A stretch of 64,000 nt of DNA from Natrinema hispanicum (GCF_900111485.1 NZ_FOIC01000008.1:62001-126000); one strand, 5' to 3'. Counted from the stretch's first letter, positions 34,840 to 44,150 are shown. The notes: a model not told the origin generated them from the sequence alone. Program-made: numbers and translations.

Positions 34840-35232
34840 ATGATCGATCGGGAAGGCCGCATTGTCTTCGGCTCGTTGCTGGCGTTCGTGATCGTCGTTG
34901 CGTGCTCGGTCGTCCTCGAGCGCCAGACTGGGATCGCGCTCCGCGAGAGACCACTGGTGTCTTTCCTGCTGATCGGCGGTGTTGCCATTGTCCTTCCGCA
35001 GCTGTATCTTGCGTGGACGGAGACGGGGGCACGCTCGCGGACGCGACTCCGATTTGCGGCTGTCACCACGGCGGCCTTCGCGGTCGCGTTCGCTGACGAT
35101 GCAGCGGGCGCGCGCTATCTGCTGCTTTCGACGATCGGCACCGGCGCGCTGCTTGGGCTGCTCTGTTATGAGGCGCTTTCGGGATATCGTGCCGTCAGCG
35201 ACGATGTCTCGTTTGATCTCCAGAATCGGTGA
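34840..35232 (+). CDS. Four-TM membrane protein
   Basis: A 130-residue integral membrane protein with hydrophobic segments around residues 9-26, 41-60, 71-86 and 93-110 and short polar loops. It starts MIDREGRIVFGS at 34840 and ends SFDLQNR. No motif is recognised. It ends 57 nt before the hmgA start on the same strand, so it might be co-transcribed, though nothing in it suggests an isoprenoid role. Confidence 0.7.
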   Translation: MIDREGRIVFGSLLAFVIVVACSVVLERQTGIALRERPLVSFLLIGGVAIVLPQLYLAWTETGARSRTRLRFAAVTTAAFAVAFADDAAGARYLLLSTIGTGALLGLLCYEALSGYRAVSDDVSFDLQNR

Positions 35233-35288
35233 CTCTCGAGTCAGGAGAATCAGCAACTGTTAGGGTAGCCGACCGTCTCGACCCATCC

Positions 35289-36515
35289 ATGACAGATCCC
35301 GAGGACCTCGCCGCGCGGGTGCGCGACGGCGACGTTCGCATTCACGAACTCGAGGACCATGCCGACTACGACACCGCGGCCGAGGCACGCCGGCTGATCG
35401 TCGAACGCGAGACCGGTGCCGATCTCGAGGCCGTCGGCGACTACTCGTTCCCCGCCGAGCAAGCGGAGCCGAACATCGAGAACATGATCGGTGCGGCACA
35501 GGTTCCGATGGGCGTCGTCGGCCCCGTTCCCGTCCACGGGGGTGCAGCCGACGGTGACCACTACCTGCCGCTGGCGACGACCGAGGGCGCGTTGCTGGCA
35601 TCTGTCAACCGCGGGCTGGGCGTGATCCGCGCGGCCGGCGGCGCAGATGCGCGCGTGACGAAAAACGGGATGACTCGCGCACCGGTCTTCCGAGTTGACG
35701 GTGTCGCCGAGGCCGCCGAGACCGTCGAATGGGTCGAGGACAACCTCGAGACGCTCCGTGAGGCCGCCGAGTCGACGACGAGCCACGGCGAACTGCTCGA
35801 CGTCGAACCCTACGTCGTCGGCGACTCCGTCTACCTGCGCTTTGCCTACGACACCAAGGACGCGATGGGGATGAACATGGCGACGATCGCCACCGGCGAG
35901 GCCTGCGAGGTCGTCGAGGCCGAAACGCCTGCCTCGCTGGTCGCGCTGTCGGGCAACCTCTGTTCGGACAAGAAACCCGCCGCGATCAACGCCGTCGAGG
36001 GCCGCGGTCGCTCCGTGACTGCCGACGCCGTGATCCCCGGTGAACTCGTCGAAGAGCGGCTTCATACGACCGCCGACGCGATCGCCGAGGCCAACACCCG
36101 CAAGAACCTGATCGGCAGCGCTAAAGCGGGCAGTCTGGGGTTCAACGCCCACGCCGCTAACGTCGTCGGCGCGGCGTTCCTCGCGACCGGCCAAGACGAG
36201 GCCCAGGTCGTCGAGGGAGCCAACACCATCACCACGATGGACACCCGCGAGCGCGAAGACGGCACCACCGACCTCTATGCCAGCGTCTCGCTTGCCTCCC
36301 TCGAGGTTGGGACCGTCGGCGGCGGCACGAAACTGCCCACACAGGCCGAAGCCCTCGAGGTTCTCGGACTGCGCGGCGGTGGCGACCCACCGGGCTCGAA
36401 CGCTGATGCACTCGCCGAGATCATCGCCGTCGGCGCACTCGCTGGCGAACTCTCCTTGCTCGGCGCGCTGTCGTCGCGACACCTCGCGAGCGCACACGAG
36501 GATTTGGGTCGGTAG
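35289..36515 (+). CDS. hmgA: Hydroxymethylglutaryl-CoA reductase (NADPH)
   Basis: A 408-residue class I enzyme making mevalonate for archaeal lipids and carotenoids; it is the target of mevinolin in haloarchaea. Catalytic residues sit in ATTEGALLASVNRG (Glu), SDKKPAAINAVEGRG (Lys), DAMGMNM (Asp) and the C-terminal SSRHLASAH (His). The dinucleotide region follows with NAHAANVVGAAFLATGQD. Start at 35289 (MTDPEDLAARV), 20 codons inside the longest frame, gives the usual haloarchaeal length. Confidence 0.97.
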   Translation: MTDPEDLAARVRDGDVRIHELEDHADYDTAAEARRLIVERETGADLEAVGDYSFPAEQAEPNIENMIGAAQVPMGVVGPVPVHGGAADGDHYLPLATTEGALLASVNRGLGVIRAAGGADARVTKNGMTRAPVFRVDGVAEAAETVEWVEDNLETLREAAESTTSHGELLDVEPYVVGDSVYLRFAYDTKDAMGMNMATIATGEACEVVEAETPASLVALSGNLCSDKKPAAINAVEGRGRSVTADAVIPGELVEERLHTTADAIAEANTRKNLIGSAKAGSLGFNAHAANVVGAAFLATGQDEAQVVEGANTITTMDTREREDGTTDLYASVSLASLEVGTVGGGTKLPTQAEALEVLGLRGGGDPPGSNADALAEIIAVGALAGELSLLGALSSRHLASAHEDLGR

Positions 36516-36544
36516 GCACCCGCCCTGGGTACCCTCTCACTCCA

Positions 36545-37069
36545 TCAGAGTAACCGATACCGCCCACGGCTCTCGCTGACGACCCCACGTCGCGTGAGTT
36601 TCTCGAGTGCCTTCTTCACGTACTCGGCTGATACCCCACGCTCGCCCGCGTACGCGACGATCTCGTCTTCGGTCGGCCCCTCAAGGGCCTCGAGTGCCCC
36701 CGTTACGATTTCCTGTTTGCTCCCACTACGGGTCGGCCCGCGCGGATCGCGGTCGCCTGCCGCCTCGATCTCGTCGGCATCGAGACCCGCTTCTTCGAGG
36801 TACTCCGTCTCGTCGACGACGCCGTCGGCGACATCGGCCTCGAGTTGGGCAAAGGAATCCAGTTTGGCAAAGGCCTCGCCCTCGCCCTGGCGGTTTGCGA
36901 GCATGGATGCGCGCACGTCGCGGGCATGGGCGGCGTCGTCGGTCTCGACGAACTTCTTGCGCTTTTCGTAGGCCTTTCGTGCGCCACAGCGGGGACACTG
37001 GCTCGTCTCCGATCGCCCCTCGAGGATCCAGAGGTTCGAACACTCGCTACAGCCGACGACGGCGTACAT
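36545..37069 (-). CDS. DUF5817-family protein: zinc ribbon plus winged helix
   Basis: A 174-residue protein starting MYAVVGCSECSNLWILEG at 37069. The first 35 residues form a zinc ribbon (CSEC...CPRC), the middle is a helical linker, and the last 60 residues (SKQEIVTGALEALEGPTEDEIVAYAGERGVSAEYVKKALEKLTRRGVVSE) form a winged helix. Both parts suggest nucleic-acid binding, maybe in transcription or RNA handling. Conserved in archaea. Converges with hmgA and diverges from the cupin gene. Confidence 0.82.
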   Translation of the reverse strand: MYAVVGCSECSNLWILEGRSETSQCPRCGARKAYEKRKKFVETDDAAHARDVRASMLANRQGEGEAFAKLDSFAQLEADVADGVVDETEYLEEAGLDADEIEAAGDRDPRGPTRSGSKQEIVTGALEALEGPTEDEIVAYAGERGVSAEYVKKALEKLTRRGVVSESRGRYRLL

Positions 37070-37173
37070 AGCTGCCAGTGGGATGTCCCGGCAGTTCAAC
37101 CTTCGGCAACCGGAGCGAAAGTGAAACAGGGCTTGCTGTGGGATTTTAGACGGTTGCCCTCGTCTCGAGGCGT

Positions 37174-37512
37174 ATGGAGCGCGTTTCCCTGACCGATAGC
37201 GAGCCCTCAGAGGCAGCCGACGGTGTCCACCTGGCGCTGCTTGCCGGCACCGAGTCGATGAACGTCCAGCACTTCGAGATCGAACCGGGCGCGGTCGTCG
37301 AGGAACACAGCCATCCCCACGAACAGACCGGCTTCATTTGTGAGGGTGAGGTGACCTTCCTCGTCGATGGCGAGGCGGTCGTTTGTGGCCCCGGCGACTC
37401 CTACGCGATCCCGGGTGAGCAGCCTCACGCGGCCGAAAACCGCGGCGACGAGACGGTTCGCGGTGTCGACATCTTCAGCCCGCCACGGGAGAACCCGAGC
37501 TGGCAGGAGTAG
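37174..37512 (+). CDS. Cupin-domain protein
   Basis: A 112-residue single cupin. HFEIEPGAVVEEHSHPHEQTGFICEGEV contains the G(X)5HXH(X)3,4E metal motif (HSHPHEQ), and GDSYAIPGEQPHAAENRGDE the second motif with its histidine. Such proteins bind a divalent metal and act as small isomerases, dioxygenases or sensors; the substrate is not evident. ATG at 37174. It precedes the Nramp-like transporter by 78 nt on the same strand. Confidence 0.9.
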   Translation: MERVSLTDSEPSEAADGVHLALLAGTESMNVQHFEIEPGAVVEEHSHPHEQTGFICEGEVTFLVDGEAVVCGPGDSYAIPGEQPHAAENRGDETVRGVDIFSPPRENPSWQE

Positions 37513-37590
37513 CCCTACCGACTGTCGTGTCTGTTGACTACCACCATTTGATACCACGAGGTTATATCACTGGGTTCGCAAGATACTCCC

Positions 37591-38958
37591 ATGGCAACTG
37601 AACAGCGGTCGGTGGGACGCGGATGGATCGGAACGGCGCTCGAGCGACTCGGGCCAACGTGGCTCGCCGGCGCGATCGCGGCGGGGCCGGCGACGATGGG
37701 CAGTCTGCTGGTCGCCGGCGCGAGCTTCGGCTATGCCCTACTTTGGGTCGTCGTCTGTTCGGCGGTGTTGGGTGCTGTCGGGCAGTATCTCGCCATGCGA
37801 TTGGGACTACTCACTGAGGCGGGAATCGTCTCGGTCGTCGAACGCCATCTGGGATCGACCTGGGCCTGGGTGCTCGTCGTCGACGTCGTGTTGGCCGCCG
37901 GCTTGGCGCAGGTAATCATCATGAAAACGTTAGCCGAGGTCAGCGCGACGATGGTTGCCAGTGCAGGCGTCGACGTCGCCGTCTTGGCCGATCCACGCCT
38001 CTGGGGTGTTACGTGGGCCGTGATCCTCGCGCTGGGACTCGCCGGCGGGGGCTACCGGGTTGCGGAACTCGGGGCTAAGGTGCTCGTCTCGATGGTCGTC
38101 GTCGCGTTCGTTGCAGCCGCGTTCATCGTCCCAATCGACCCCACTGCCGCGGTGGGCGGACTGGTGCCGGCGATTCCCGCAGGCGTCGATGGCGCACTCG
38201 TCGCCGCGGGCATTCTCGGCGGTGCGGTCCACATCACGCTGCTGACGATGCAAAGCTACACGATGCGCGCCCGCGGCTGGACCGTCCGTGACGCCGACAC
38301 CGCGATCGTCGACATCGTGAGTTCGATGCTGGGCGCGTTCGGGGTTTTCAGCCTCGCAGTCTTTCTCGTCGCGGCGAGCGTCCTCCCGGCGGCCGGCGTC
38401 GATCCCGCGACGATCGACGGGATCAGCGCCGCCCAGACCCTCGGCCCGGTCGCCGGCGAGTATGCGACCTGGGTGTTCCTCGCGGGCCTCCTCGGTGCGG
38501 CAGTCTCGACACTCGGCGGGAACACGATCGTTCCACCGTATCTGCTCGCTGACAAACTCGGCTGGGAGCAGTCGACAGACGACAACCGATATCGCGCCGC
38601 CGTCGCCGGCGTCGCACTCATCTCCGCTGTCGGTGCGTTTCTCGGCGGCGCGTTCTTCCAGTTGCTCGTGCTCACGCTGGCCTTTGGCCTCGTCGGGACC
38701 CCCTTTGCCATCGCCGTTATCCTCATACTGCTGAACGATCCCGACGTCGTCCCGACGACGAACTCCCGTGTGGCGAACCTCGGTGGATTCGTACTCTTTG
38801 CCGTCGCCGCCATGCTCGCAGGTGAGTTCGTCCGCGGGGAACTCGAGACGATCTCTGACCCGCTCTCGGCGTTCGTCGTCGCCTTCGCGGTCGCGATGGC
38901 CCTGGCACTCCTCGGACTGGCGGGACGATACGTCCGCGATCGGGTCAGCGGGGTCTAA
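37591..38958 (+). CDS. Nramp-superfamily transporter lacking the canonical DPGN metal site
   Basis: A 455-residue transporter with eleven predicted membrane helices and the overall Nramp layout. The first helix reads LAGAIAAGPATMGSLLVAGASFG where classical Nramp has DPGN, and the sixth reads GGAVHITLLTMQSYTMRARGW where MPHN is expected, so the manganese/iron-coordinating residues are absent or changed. This places it among non-canonical Nramp-related proteins, whose cargo can be Mg or be non-metal. The start at 37591 follows a TATA-like TTATATCAC about 30 nt upstream (37560-37570). An upstream cupin may act with it. Confidence 0.75.
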   Translation: MATEQRSVGRGWIGTALERLGPTWLAGAIAAGPATMGSLLVAGASFGYALLWVVVCSAVLGAVGQYLAMRLGLLTEAGIVSVVERHLGSTWAWVLVVDVVLAAGLAQVIIMKTLAEVSATMVASAGVDVAVLADPRLWGVTWAVILALGLAGGGYRVAELGAKVLVSMVVVAFVAAAFIVPIDPTAAVGGLVPAIPAGVDGALVAAGILGGAVHITLLTMQSYTMRARGWTVRDADTAIVDIVSSMLGAFGVFSLAVFLVAASVLPAAGVDPATIDGISAAQTLGPVAGEYATWVFLAGLLGAAVSTLGGNTIVPPYLLADKLGWEQSTDDNRYRAAVAGVALISAVGAFLGGAFFQLLVLTLAFGLVGTPFAIAVILILLNDPDVVPTTNSRVANLGGFVLFAVAAMLAGEFVRGELETISDPLSAFVVAFAVAMALALLGLAGRYVRDRVSGV

Positions 38959-38994
38959 CCCGGACGTCGTCACTGCCGGGGCGAAATCGAACCG

Positions 38995-39147
38995 TCACGG
39001 AAGCGCGGTTACCACACCGAAAAAGACGAGCAGCCCGAGTCCGGTAACGAGGGCCGCGATCCCGAGCGGAACGAGTATTCGGCCAGCTTGCCATATCGCG
39101 GCGATCATGGCTGCCATCGCCTTTGTTGGGGTCTGTATAGCTGACAT
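38995..39147 (-). CDS. Small single-TM protein (50 aa)
   Basis: MSAIQTPTKAMAAMIAAIWQ starts at 39147, followed by a hydrophobic stretch (LVPLGIAALVTGLGLLVFFGVV) reaching the end. It can form one or two membrane helices. The longer frame to 39207 adds residues unlike a membrane protein. It converges with the Nramp-like gene and might be an accessory subunit, but that is speculation. Confidence 0.5.
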   Translation of the reverse strand: MSAIQTPTKAMAAMIAAIWQAGRILVPLGIAALVTGLGLLVFFGVVTALP

Positions 39148-39236
39148 GTGGTAGTGTCTACCATATCGGAGACCTTGAAAGTCAGTCAGACGAGTGACAG
39201 ACGCCACGTCTCAGCGCCGCTCGAGTGTCGCACGGC

Positions 39237-39668
39237 TCACTCGAGCGACTTCCGCATCTCGACGTGGGGAATGCCGGCCTCCTCGAACTCTGCACCGCGG
39301 CGCTCGTAGCCGAGGGTGCGATAGAAGTCGGCCGCCTGCGTCTGTGAGTGGAGTGTCAGTGTGTCGAATCCGATTGCCTCGGCTTGCTTCTCGAGTCGCT
39401 CCATCAGTGCACGACCGATGCCAGCGTTGCGTCGTGATGTGCGGACGGCGACGCGTTCGACCTTGCCGATATCGTCCTCGTACTCGCGAAGCCGTGCCGC
39501 GCCGATTGGTTCGTCGCCGTCGTACGCAACGAAGTGGGTCGCCGTCTCGTCGTGTGTGTCGTACTCCAGTTCTTCGTCGACATCCTGCTCCTCGACGAAC
39601 ACCGTATGACGGACTGCAAAGGCGTCTTCCCGTTTTACTTCGGAATCGGCGACGTGCACCTCGACCAT
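39237..39668 (-). CDS. GNAT-family N-acetyltransferase
   Basis: A 143-residue acetyltransferase. The acetyl-CoA loop is RRNAGIGRALMERLEKQAEAIG (R/QxxGxG/A), preceded by VERVAVRTSRR and followed by DTLTLHSQTQAADFYRTLGYERRG, the typical C-terminal strand-helix. EVKREDAFAVRHTVFVEEQDV places it in the ElaA/YjcF-like group. Start at 39668 (MVEVHVADS). Substrate unknown. Confidence 0.92.
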   Translation of the reverse strand: MVEVHVADSEVKREDAFAVRHTVFVEEQDVDEELEYDTHDETATHFVAYDGDEPIGAARLREYEDDIGKVERVAVRTSRRNAGIGRALMERLEKQAEAIGFDTLTLHSQTQAADFYRTLGYERRGAEFEEAGIPHVEMRKSLE

Positions 39669-39723
39669 CGCAAACACGTACGACGTAGTTTGCCGAGAGC
39701 GTTTCGCCACGGTTCGATTCTGG

Positions 39724-40779
39724 TCAGTATCGCGTCTGAAAGTGGCGGACCGCGTCGAAGAACTCCCGTCGCTTGCGCTCGAGGAAAATAAAATGCGTGC
39801 CGCCCGTGATCTCTACGTACCGTTTCTGATGGTCGGTCGAACCTACAGCATCGTACAACTGCAGTGCACCTTCGCGGGAAATGATCCCATCGCTCGAGCC
39901 ACGAATCACGAGCGTTGGATCGTCGATATGTGTCGGGTGATACGTCTGCTCTTGGCGTACGAGCGGGGCAATGATCGTCTCTGGGCTATCATCGATCGCC
40001 TGGTTCGTATCGAAAATCGCCTTCCAGACTGCAGCCTGCACTGCCGTGGCAGTGAACTCGTCGCCACCGATCCAGTCATCGGTGTCAGCGCCATCGGGGA
40101 CCTCCGCGTTCCATCTTGTAATGAACTCATCACGGACTTGTGATAAATACGCCGGGCCTTTGGGATCCGCACCGACCTCAAGTGTGTCGAACGAGCCGCC
40201 GGCGAGGGTGACTGTCGCGTAGTTGGGTTCACCGAGCGTGTACACCGCACGGCCGCGCCACGTCCCTCCCGAGAGGCCCACGTAGTGTATGCGATCGAAG
40301 CCGCGTTCCTCGCGCAGCCACCGCGTCACCGCGAGGAGATCGAGCGCTTCGCGTTCAAACGACAGTGGTGGCGTATTCACCTTTGGTGGCTGTCTGTACT
40401 CGCGCGGGAGTTCGGTGTCACCGTAGCCACGCATGTCCGGTGCGAACGTCGCCTGCCCCTGTGCCGCAGCGTACCGCAGCCAGCCGAACTCCTCGGTGAG
40501 GGGTGGGTCGAACATCGACACGCCGCCGTAAGTCATTCCGTGAACGAAGAGCACGGCTTCGTCCGGATCGTCGACGGTCGTCCGCTCCCAGACCCGAAGT
40601 TGATGGCCATCGTTCATGGTCAGATCGTGGGCGGCCGGCTTCCATGCTGTTGATTTCGGCGGTTCGTTCCGCTGTTCGTCCACCGTCGCAGCTACGGTGG
40701 TCGTTCCGATAACTGTCGTCCCGACTGATCCTGCGAGAAACGACCGTCTCGACGCCGATGGCTGGTATTTGTCCACCAT
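39724..40779 (-). CDS. Tat-exported alpha/beta hydrolase
   Basis: A 351-residue hydrolase. The N-terminus SASRRSFLAGSVGTTVIGTT is a twin-arginine signal, the normal export route of haloarchaea. The catalytic domain has an oxyanion segment VLFVHGMTYGG, nucleophile elbow YVGLSGGTW (Ser), an acid in TLVIRGSSDGIIS and His in EITGGTHFIFLE. Esterase or lipase activity is likely. The ATG at 40779 is directly preceded by an AT-rich promoter region. Confidence 0.9.
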   Translation of the reverse strand: MVDKYQPSASRRSFLAGSVGTTVIGTTTVAATVDEQRNEPPKSTAWKPAAHDLTMNDGHQLRVWERTTVDDPDEAVLFVHGMTYGGVSMFDPPLTEEFGWLRYAAAQGQATFAPDMRGYGDTELPREYRQPPKVNTPPLSFEREALDLLAVTRWLREERGFDRIHYVGLSGGTWRGRAVYTLGEPNYATVTLAGGSFDTLEVGADPKGPAYLSQVRDEFITRWNAEVPDGADTDDWIGGDEFTATAVQAAVWKAIFDTNQAIDDSPETIIAPLVRQEQTYHPTHIDDPTLVIRGSSDGIISREGALQLYDAVGSTDHQKRYVEITGGTHFIFLERKRREFFDAVRHFQTRY

Positions 40780-41347
40780 ATATCAGCGTACTAACTTCAA
40801 TAGCACAACAAATAACCATAGCTAATTGGTTCGAGAACAATATACTTGACTTCTGGAACAGTCTTGCGCAAGAGAAAACGCGGTCGAGGCCGTGTCGACA
40901 GTGTTATCCCCAGCACGTCTCACGAGTCCCATTCCGACTGTAACGTCGTCCTCGATGTCGTGTGCAGTCACACAGACAACTCGGTTTCACGCTTGTGTTT
41001 CAGTTTCGAACGTGATACGTTCACGACACACAGCCATTTCGTCTCGAGGACCCGCGACGGTCGTCTCGATTGATACGGACTCCTGTCAGTCAGTGCCGGT
41101 GAGTCCGCGACCCGCAGCGGTCCCACCGGTACATCGGTACAGCAGACCGTATGAGGCAATGAGGGCAGGCTGTCGGAAGAGTGGATCACTCACTGTCAGT
41201 GATGCCGATAACAAAAGAATGCGAGAGTGAAAACCGTCTATGACAGTCTCGGTATCTGCTCAGCGTGAGCAGATCGTCCGAGATGTCCGCGCCAGCTTGC
41301 GTCTCGATATTCTCACGGCAAAGCCATGAGAGGACGAAACGCTCGCG
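40780..41347. other. Intergenic region between hydrolase and icd
   Basis: About 570 bases without a supported gene. The left 90 bases are AT-rich and hold the promoter of the leftward hydrolase. The rest contains short frames of unremarkable composition (for example a 112-codon one at 40892-41230 rich in Ser, Arg and Thr) without any family likeness. The right end should include the icd terminator. Confidence 0.45.
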
Positions 41348-42610
41348 TTATGCGAGCTTTTCGATATTGTCGACGACTTCGTCTGCGAACTCGCTGGTGG
41401 CGAGCTTCTCGGCGTCCTCGAGCTGGCGCTCGAGGTCGTAGGTGACCTTGCCCGAGGAGATGGTCTCCTCGACGGCGTCGCGGACGAGGTCGGCGGCGTC
41501 GTCCCAGCCCATGTACTCGAGCATCATGCGGCCCGAGAGGATCATGGCGGTCGGGTTGACCTTGTCCTGACCCTCGTACTTGGGTGCGGAGCCGTGGACG
41601 GGTTCGGCGAGCATCAGGCCGTCGCCGAAGTTCGCGCCGGGCGCGATGCCGAGACCACCGATCTGGGCACCACAGGCGTCGGACATGTAGTCACCGTTCA
41701 AGTTCATCGTCGCGACGACGTCGTACTCGTCGGTGCGGGTGAGGATCTGCTGGAGCATGTTGTCGGCGATGCGGTCGTTGACGACAACAGCGTCGTCCGG
41801 CGCTTCGCCGTCTTTCTCCTCCCAGAGAGTGTCCTCGGTGATGACCTCGTCACCGTATTCCTCTTCTGCGACCTCGTAGCCCCAGTCGCGGAACTGCCCC
41901 TCGGTGAACTTCATGATGTTACCCTTGTGGACGAGGGTCACGGAGTCGCGGTCGTTCTCGAGGGCGTAGTCGATAGCCTCACGGACGAGTCGCTTCGTTC
42001 CGAACTCCGTGATCGGCTTGACACCGATGCCGACGGGACCGTCGTGGATGACGCCCGTTGCGCCCATCTCGTCTTCGACGAACTCCTTGACCTGCTCGAC
42101 TTCGTCGGTTCCGGCTTCCCACTCGATGCCGGCGTAGACGTCTTCCGTGTTCTCTCGGAAGGTGATCATGTCCATCTGACCCGGCTCCTTGACGGGCGAC
42201 GGGACGCCGTCGAGGTGGTAGGTCGGGCGGACGTTCGCGTAGAGGTCGAGTTTCTTGCGCAGGCCGACGTTCAGCGAACGGAAGCCGGCACCGACGGGCG
42301 TCGTCAGCGGGCCCTTGATGGCGATGCGGTGTTCCTTGATCGCCTCGACGGTCTCCTCGGGGAGGTTCTCGTCGTATTTCTCGCGGGCGGACTCGCCAGC
42401 GTACAGGCGCATCCAGTTGATTTCGCGACCGGTCGCGTCCGCGGCAGCCTCGAGCACTTTCTGTGCGGCAGGGCCGACGTCGCTTCCGACACCGTCACCG
42501 TAGATGATCGGGATGATCGGGTTGTCCGGCACTTCGAGCTCGTCTTCGGTTCCTTCCTTCAGCGTGATCTTCTCCCCGTCCTCGGGGACGTCGATCTTGT
42601 CGTAGCTCAT
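41348..42610 (-). CDS. icd: Isocitrate dehydrogenase (NADP-type)
   Basis: A 420-residue TCA enzyme converting isocitrate to 2-oxoglutarate. Features include IPIIYGDGVGSDVGPAAQKVL, the substrate Arg/Ser region GFRSLNVGLRKKLDLYANVRP with DMITFRENTEDVYAGIEW, LVHKGNIMKFTEGQFRDWGYE and the cofactor region HGSAPKYEGQDKVNPTAMILS. Start at 42610 (MSYDKIDVPEDGE). It has its own transcription unit with long intergenic stretches on both sides. Confidence 0.97.
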   Translation of the reverse strand: MSYDKIDVPEDGEKITLKEGTEDELEVPDNPIIPIIYGDGVGSDVGPAAQKVLEAAADATGREINWMRLYAGESAREKYDENLPEETVEAIKEHRIAIKGPLTTPVGAGFRSLNVGLRKKLDLYANVRPTYHLDGVPSPVKEPGQMDMITFRENTEDVYAGIEWEAGTDEVEQVKEFVEDEMGATGVIHDGPVGIGVKPITEFGTKRLVREAIDYALENDRDSVTLVHKGNIMKFTEGQFRDWGYEVAEEEYGDEVITEDTLWEEKDGEAPDDAVVVNDRIADNMLQQILTRTDEYDVVATMNLNGDYMSDACGAQIGGLGIAPGANFGDGLMLAEPVHGSAPKYEGQDKVNPTAMILSGRMMLEYMGWDDAADLVRDAVEETISSGKVTYDLERQLEDAEKLATSEFADEVVDNIEKLA

Positions 42611-42726
42611 CTCGTCTGTACGGTTCGCCGACGGGGGTAAAAGGTCTACCATTTCTGTCTCCGACTGGCAAAACCTGCCCGATCTTTACACGAGATGTAT
42701 TTCTTGAAAATGCCGAAAACGAGGGT

Positions 42727-42746
42727 CTGAGGGGTCGAGCCCTCAG
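42727..42746. other. Perfect 7-bp stem-loop upstream of icd
   Basis: CTGAGGG, loop GTCGAG, CCCTCAG. It lies about 117 nt before the icd start in the AT-rich part of the spacer and could be an operator or the end of an unseen small RNA. Confidence 0.45.
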
Positions 42747-42859
42747 AAATAGGATGGTAAATAATGTAGAATGCCGTTAAATGAAGGGGCTACGTAACTG
42801 CCGTTTTATATTACTCATACGGATACGTTGTTCGGTGACACCTGAAACTGGTTACACAC

Positions 42860-42883
42860 TGATCGCACTGTCTCGTGCGATCA
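42860..42883. other. Perfect 9-bp stem-loop in the icd-map spacer
   Basis: TGATCGCAC, loop TGTCTC, GTGCGATCA. No coding frame covers it convincingly. Might be a binding site or RNA element. Confidence 0.5.
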
Positions 42884-43253
42884 GGTGCACTGATTGTCAA
42901 TGGCTCCTCCAACTGCCGCTTCGAGACCGCTCGAGCGACCCGCCGGGAGCGTTCGTGCCTGAGTGCGGTCCCGTGGCGACAGTTGGTGGCTCGACCCGGC
43001 GTCTGTGACGACGTGCTCGGTTCGTGGCGTCTCTCACGCCATCATACTCGAGGCGTGCATCCGGTATAACCCGTGGCGACCGTTTCATCGAGCGGCAGGA
43101 TACTATACTGCATTACTCCTGTAACAGTGGAGCGCGACACCGTTCGCTCCCCGCTCGCGTCCGGTCGCGGTGGCCACACGGGCGACAACGCGGTGGCAGG
43201 CCGTCCGACGAGGAGACGGAACCTCTTTTTGTCGACCGAACCAACCCCGGTGC

Positions 43254-44150
43254 ATGGCCGAATCCGAGGTCGACCTCGAGTCAGAGCAGTACGAGAAACA
43301 CCGCGAGGCGGGCGAAATCCTCGCACAGGTACGCGAGGAGGCAGCCGACCGTGTCGAGGTCGGTGCAAGCCAACTCGAGGTCGCCGAGTGGGCCGAAGAC
43401 CGCATTCGGGAACTCGGCGGCCAGCCCGCGTTCCCCGTCAACATCTCCGTCGACGAGGAGGCGGCCCACGCAACCCCGTCGATCGGCGACGAGACGACCT
43501 TCGGCGAGGAGATGGTTAATCTGGACATCGGCGTGCACGTCGACGGCTGGCTGGCTGACACCGCCGTCACCGTCGACCTGTCGGGCACTCCCGAGCTCGC
43601 GGAGGCCTCCGAGCAGGCACTCGAGGCTGCCCTCGAGATCGTCGAACCAGGTGTCGAGACCGGCGAAATCGGCGCGGAGATCGAGGGCGTGATCGACGGC
43701 TACGGCTACAATCCCGTCGTCAACCTCACGGGCCACGGACTGGGTCACTGGGAACAACACACCAGTCCGAACATTCCCAACCGAGCCGTCTCGCAGGGGA
43801 CGACACTCGAGGTCGGCGACGTCGTCGCGATCGAGCCGTTCGCGACCGACGGCGGCGGCAAGGTCACGGAAGGCGCAAGCGAGGAGATCTTCTCGCTCCA
43901 GCGCGAGGGAACGGTCCGCAACCGCCAGGCCCGCGACGCGCTCGAACAGATCACAGAGGAGTTCCGGACGCTGCCGTTTGCGACGCGCTGGCTCGAGACG
44001 GATCGCCCGGAGATGGCACTGCGTCGACTCAAGCGAAACGACATCGTCCACGGCTACCCTGTTCTCAAGGAAGACGACGGCTCCCTCGTCAGTCAGAAAG
44101 AACATACGATTATCGTCACTGAGGATGGCTGCGAAGTGACGACGAAGTAA
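43254..44150 (+). CDS. map: Methionine aminopeptidase, type II
   Basis: A 298-residue enzyme removing initiator Met. Metal ligands are all visible: Asp in VNLDIGVHVDGWLADTAVTVDL (two Asp), His in LTGHGLGHWEQH, Glu in VVAIEPFATDG and Glu in SQKEHTIIVTEDG. A helical insertion near the C-terminus (RNRQARDALEQI...) marks type II. The start at 43254 (MAESEVDLESEQY) is backed by the family length; the longer frame upstream is not. Confidence 0.96.
   Translation: MAESEVDLESEQYEKHREAGEILAQVREEAADRVEVGASQLEVAEWAEDRIRELGGQPAFPVNISVDEEAAHATPSIGDETTFGEEMVNLDIGVHVDGWLADTAVTVDLSGTPELAEASEQALEAALEIVEPGVETGEIGAEIEGVIDGYGYNPVVNLTGHGLGHWEQHTSPNIPNRAVSQGTTLEVGDVVAIEPFATDGGGKVTEGASEEIFSLQREGTVRNRQARDALEQITEEFRTLPFATRWLETDRPEMALRRLKRNDIVHGYPVLKEDDGSLVSQKEHTIIVTEDGCEVTTK

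Larger units (their letters stand above)
42611..43253. other. Long intergenic region between icd and map
   Basis: About 640 bases, AT-rich around 42690-42830, with no convincing gene. It contains two good stem-loops listed separately, the divergent promoters of icd and map, and a 75-codon plus-strand frame at 42781-43008 whose sequence (MKGLRNCRFILLIRIR...) lacks haloarchaeal composition and is not supported. Confidence 0.5.

Noticed and set aside
35250-36497. 415-codon minus-strand frame opposite hmgA
   Set aside because: Shadow of hmgA; the plus strand has all catalytic motifs of HMG-CoA reductase.
40892-41230. 112-codon plus-strand frame in the hydrolase-icd spacer
   Set aside because: Ser/Thr/Arg-rich with no acidic bias typical of this proteome, no promoter and no family likeness.
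42781-43008. 75-codon plus-strand frame in the icd-map spacer
   Set aside because: Basic, cysteine-scattered translation overlaps a perfect stem-loop and lacks haloarchaeal coding character.
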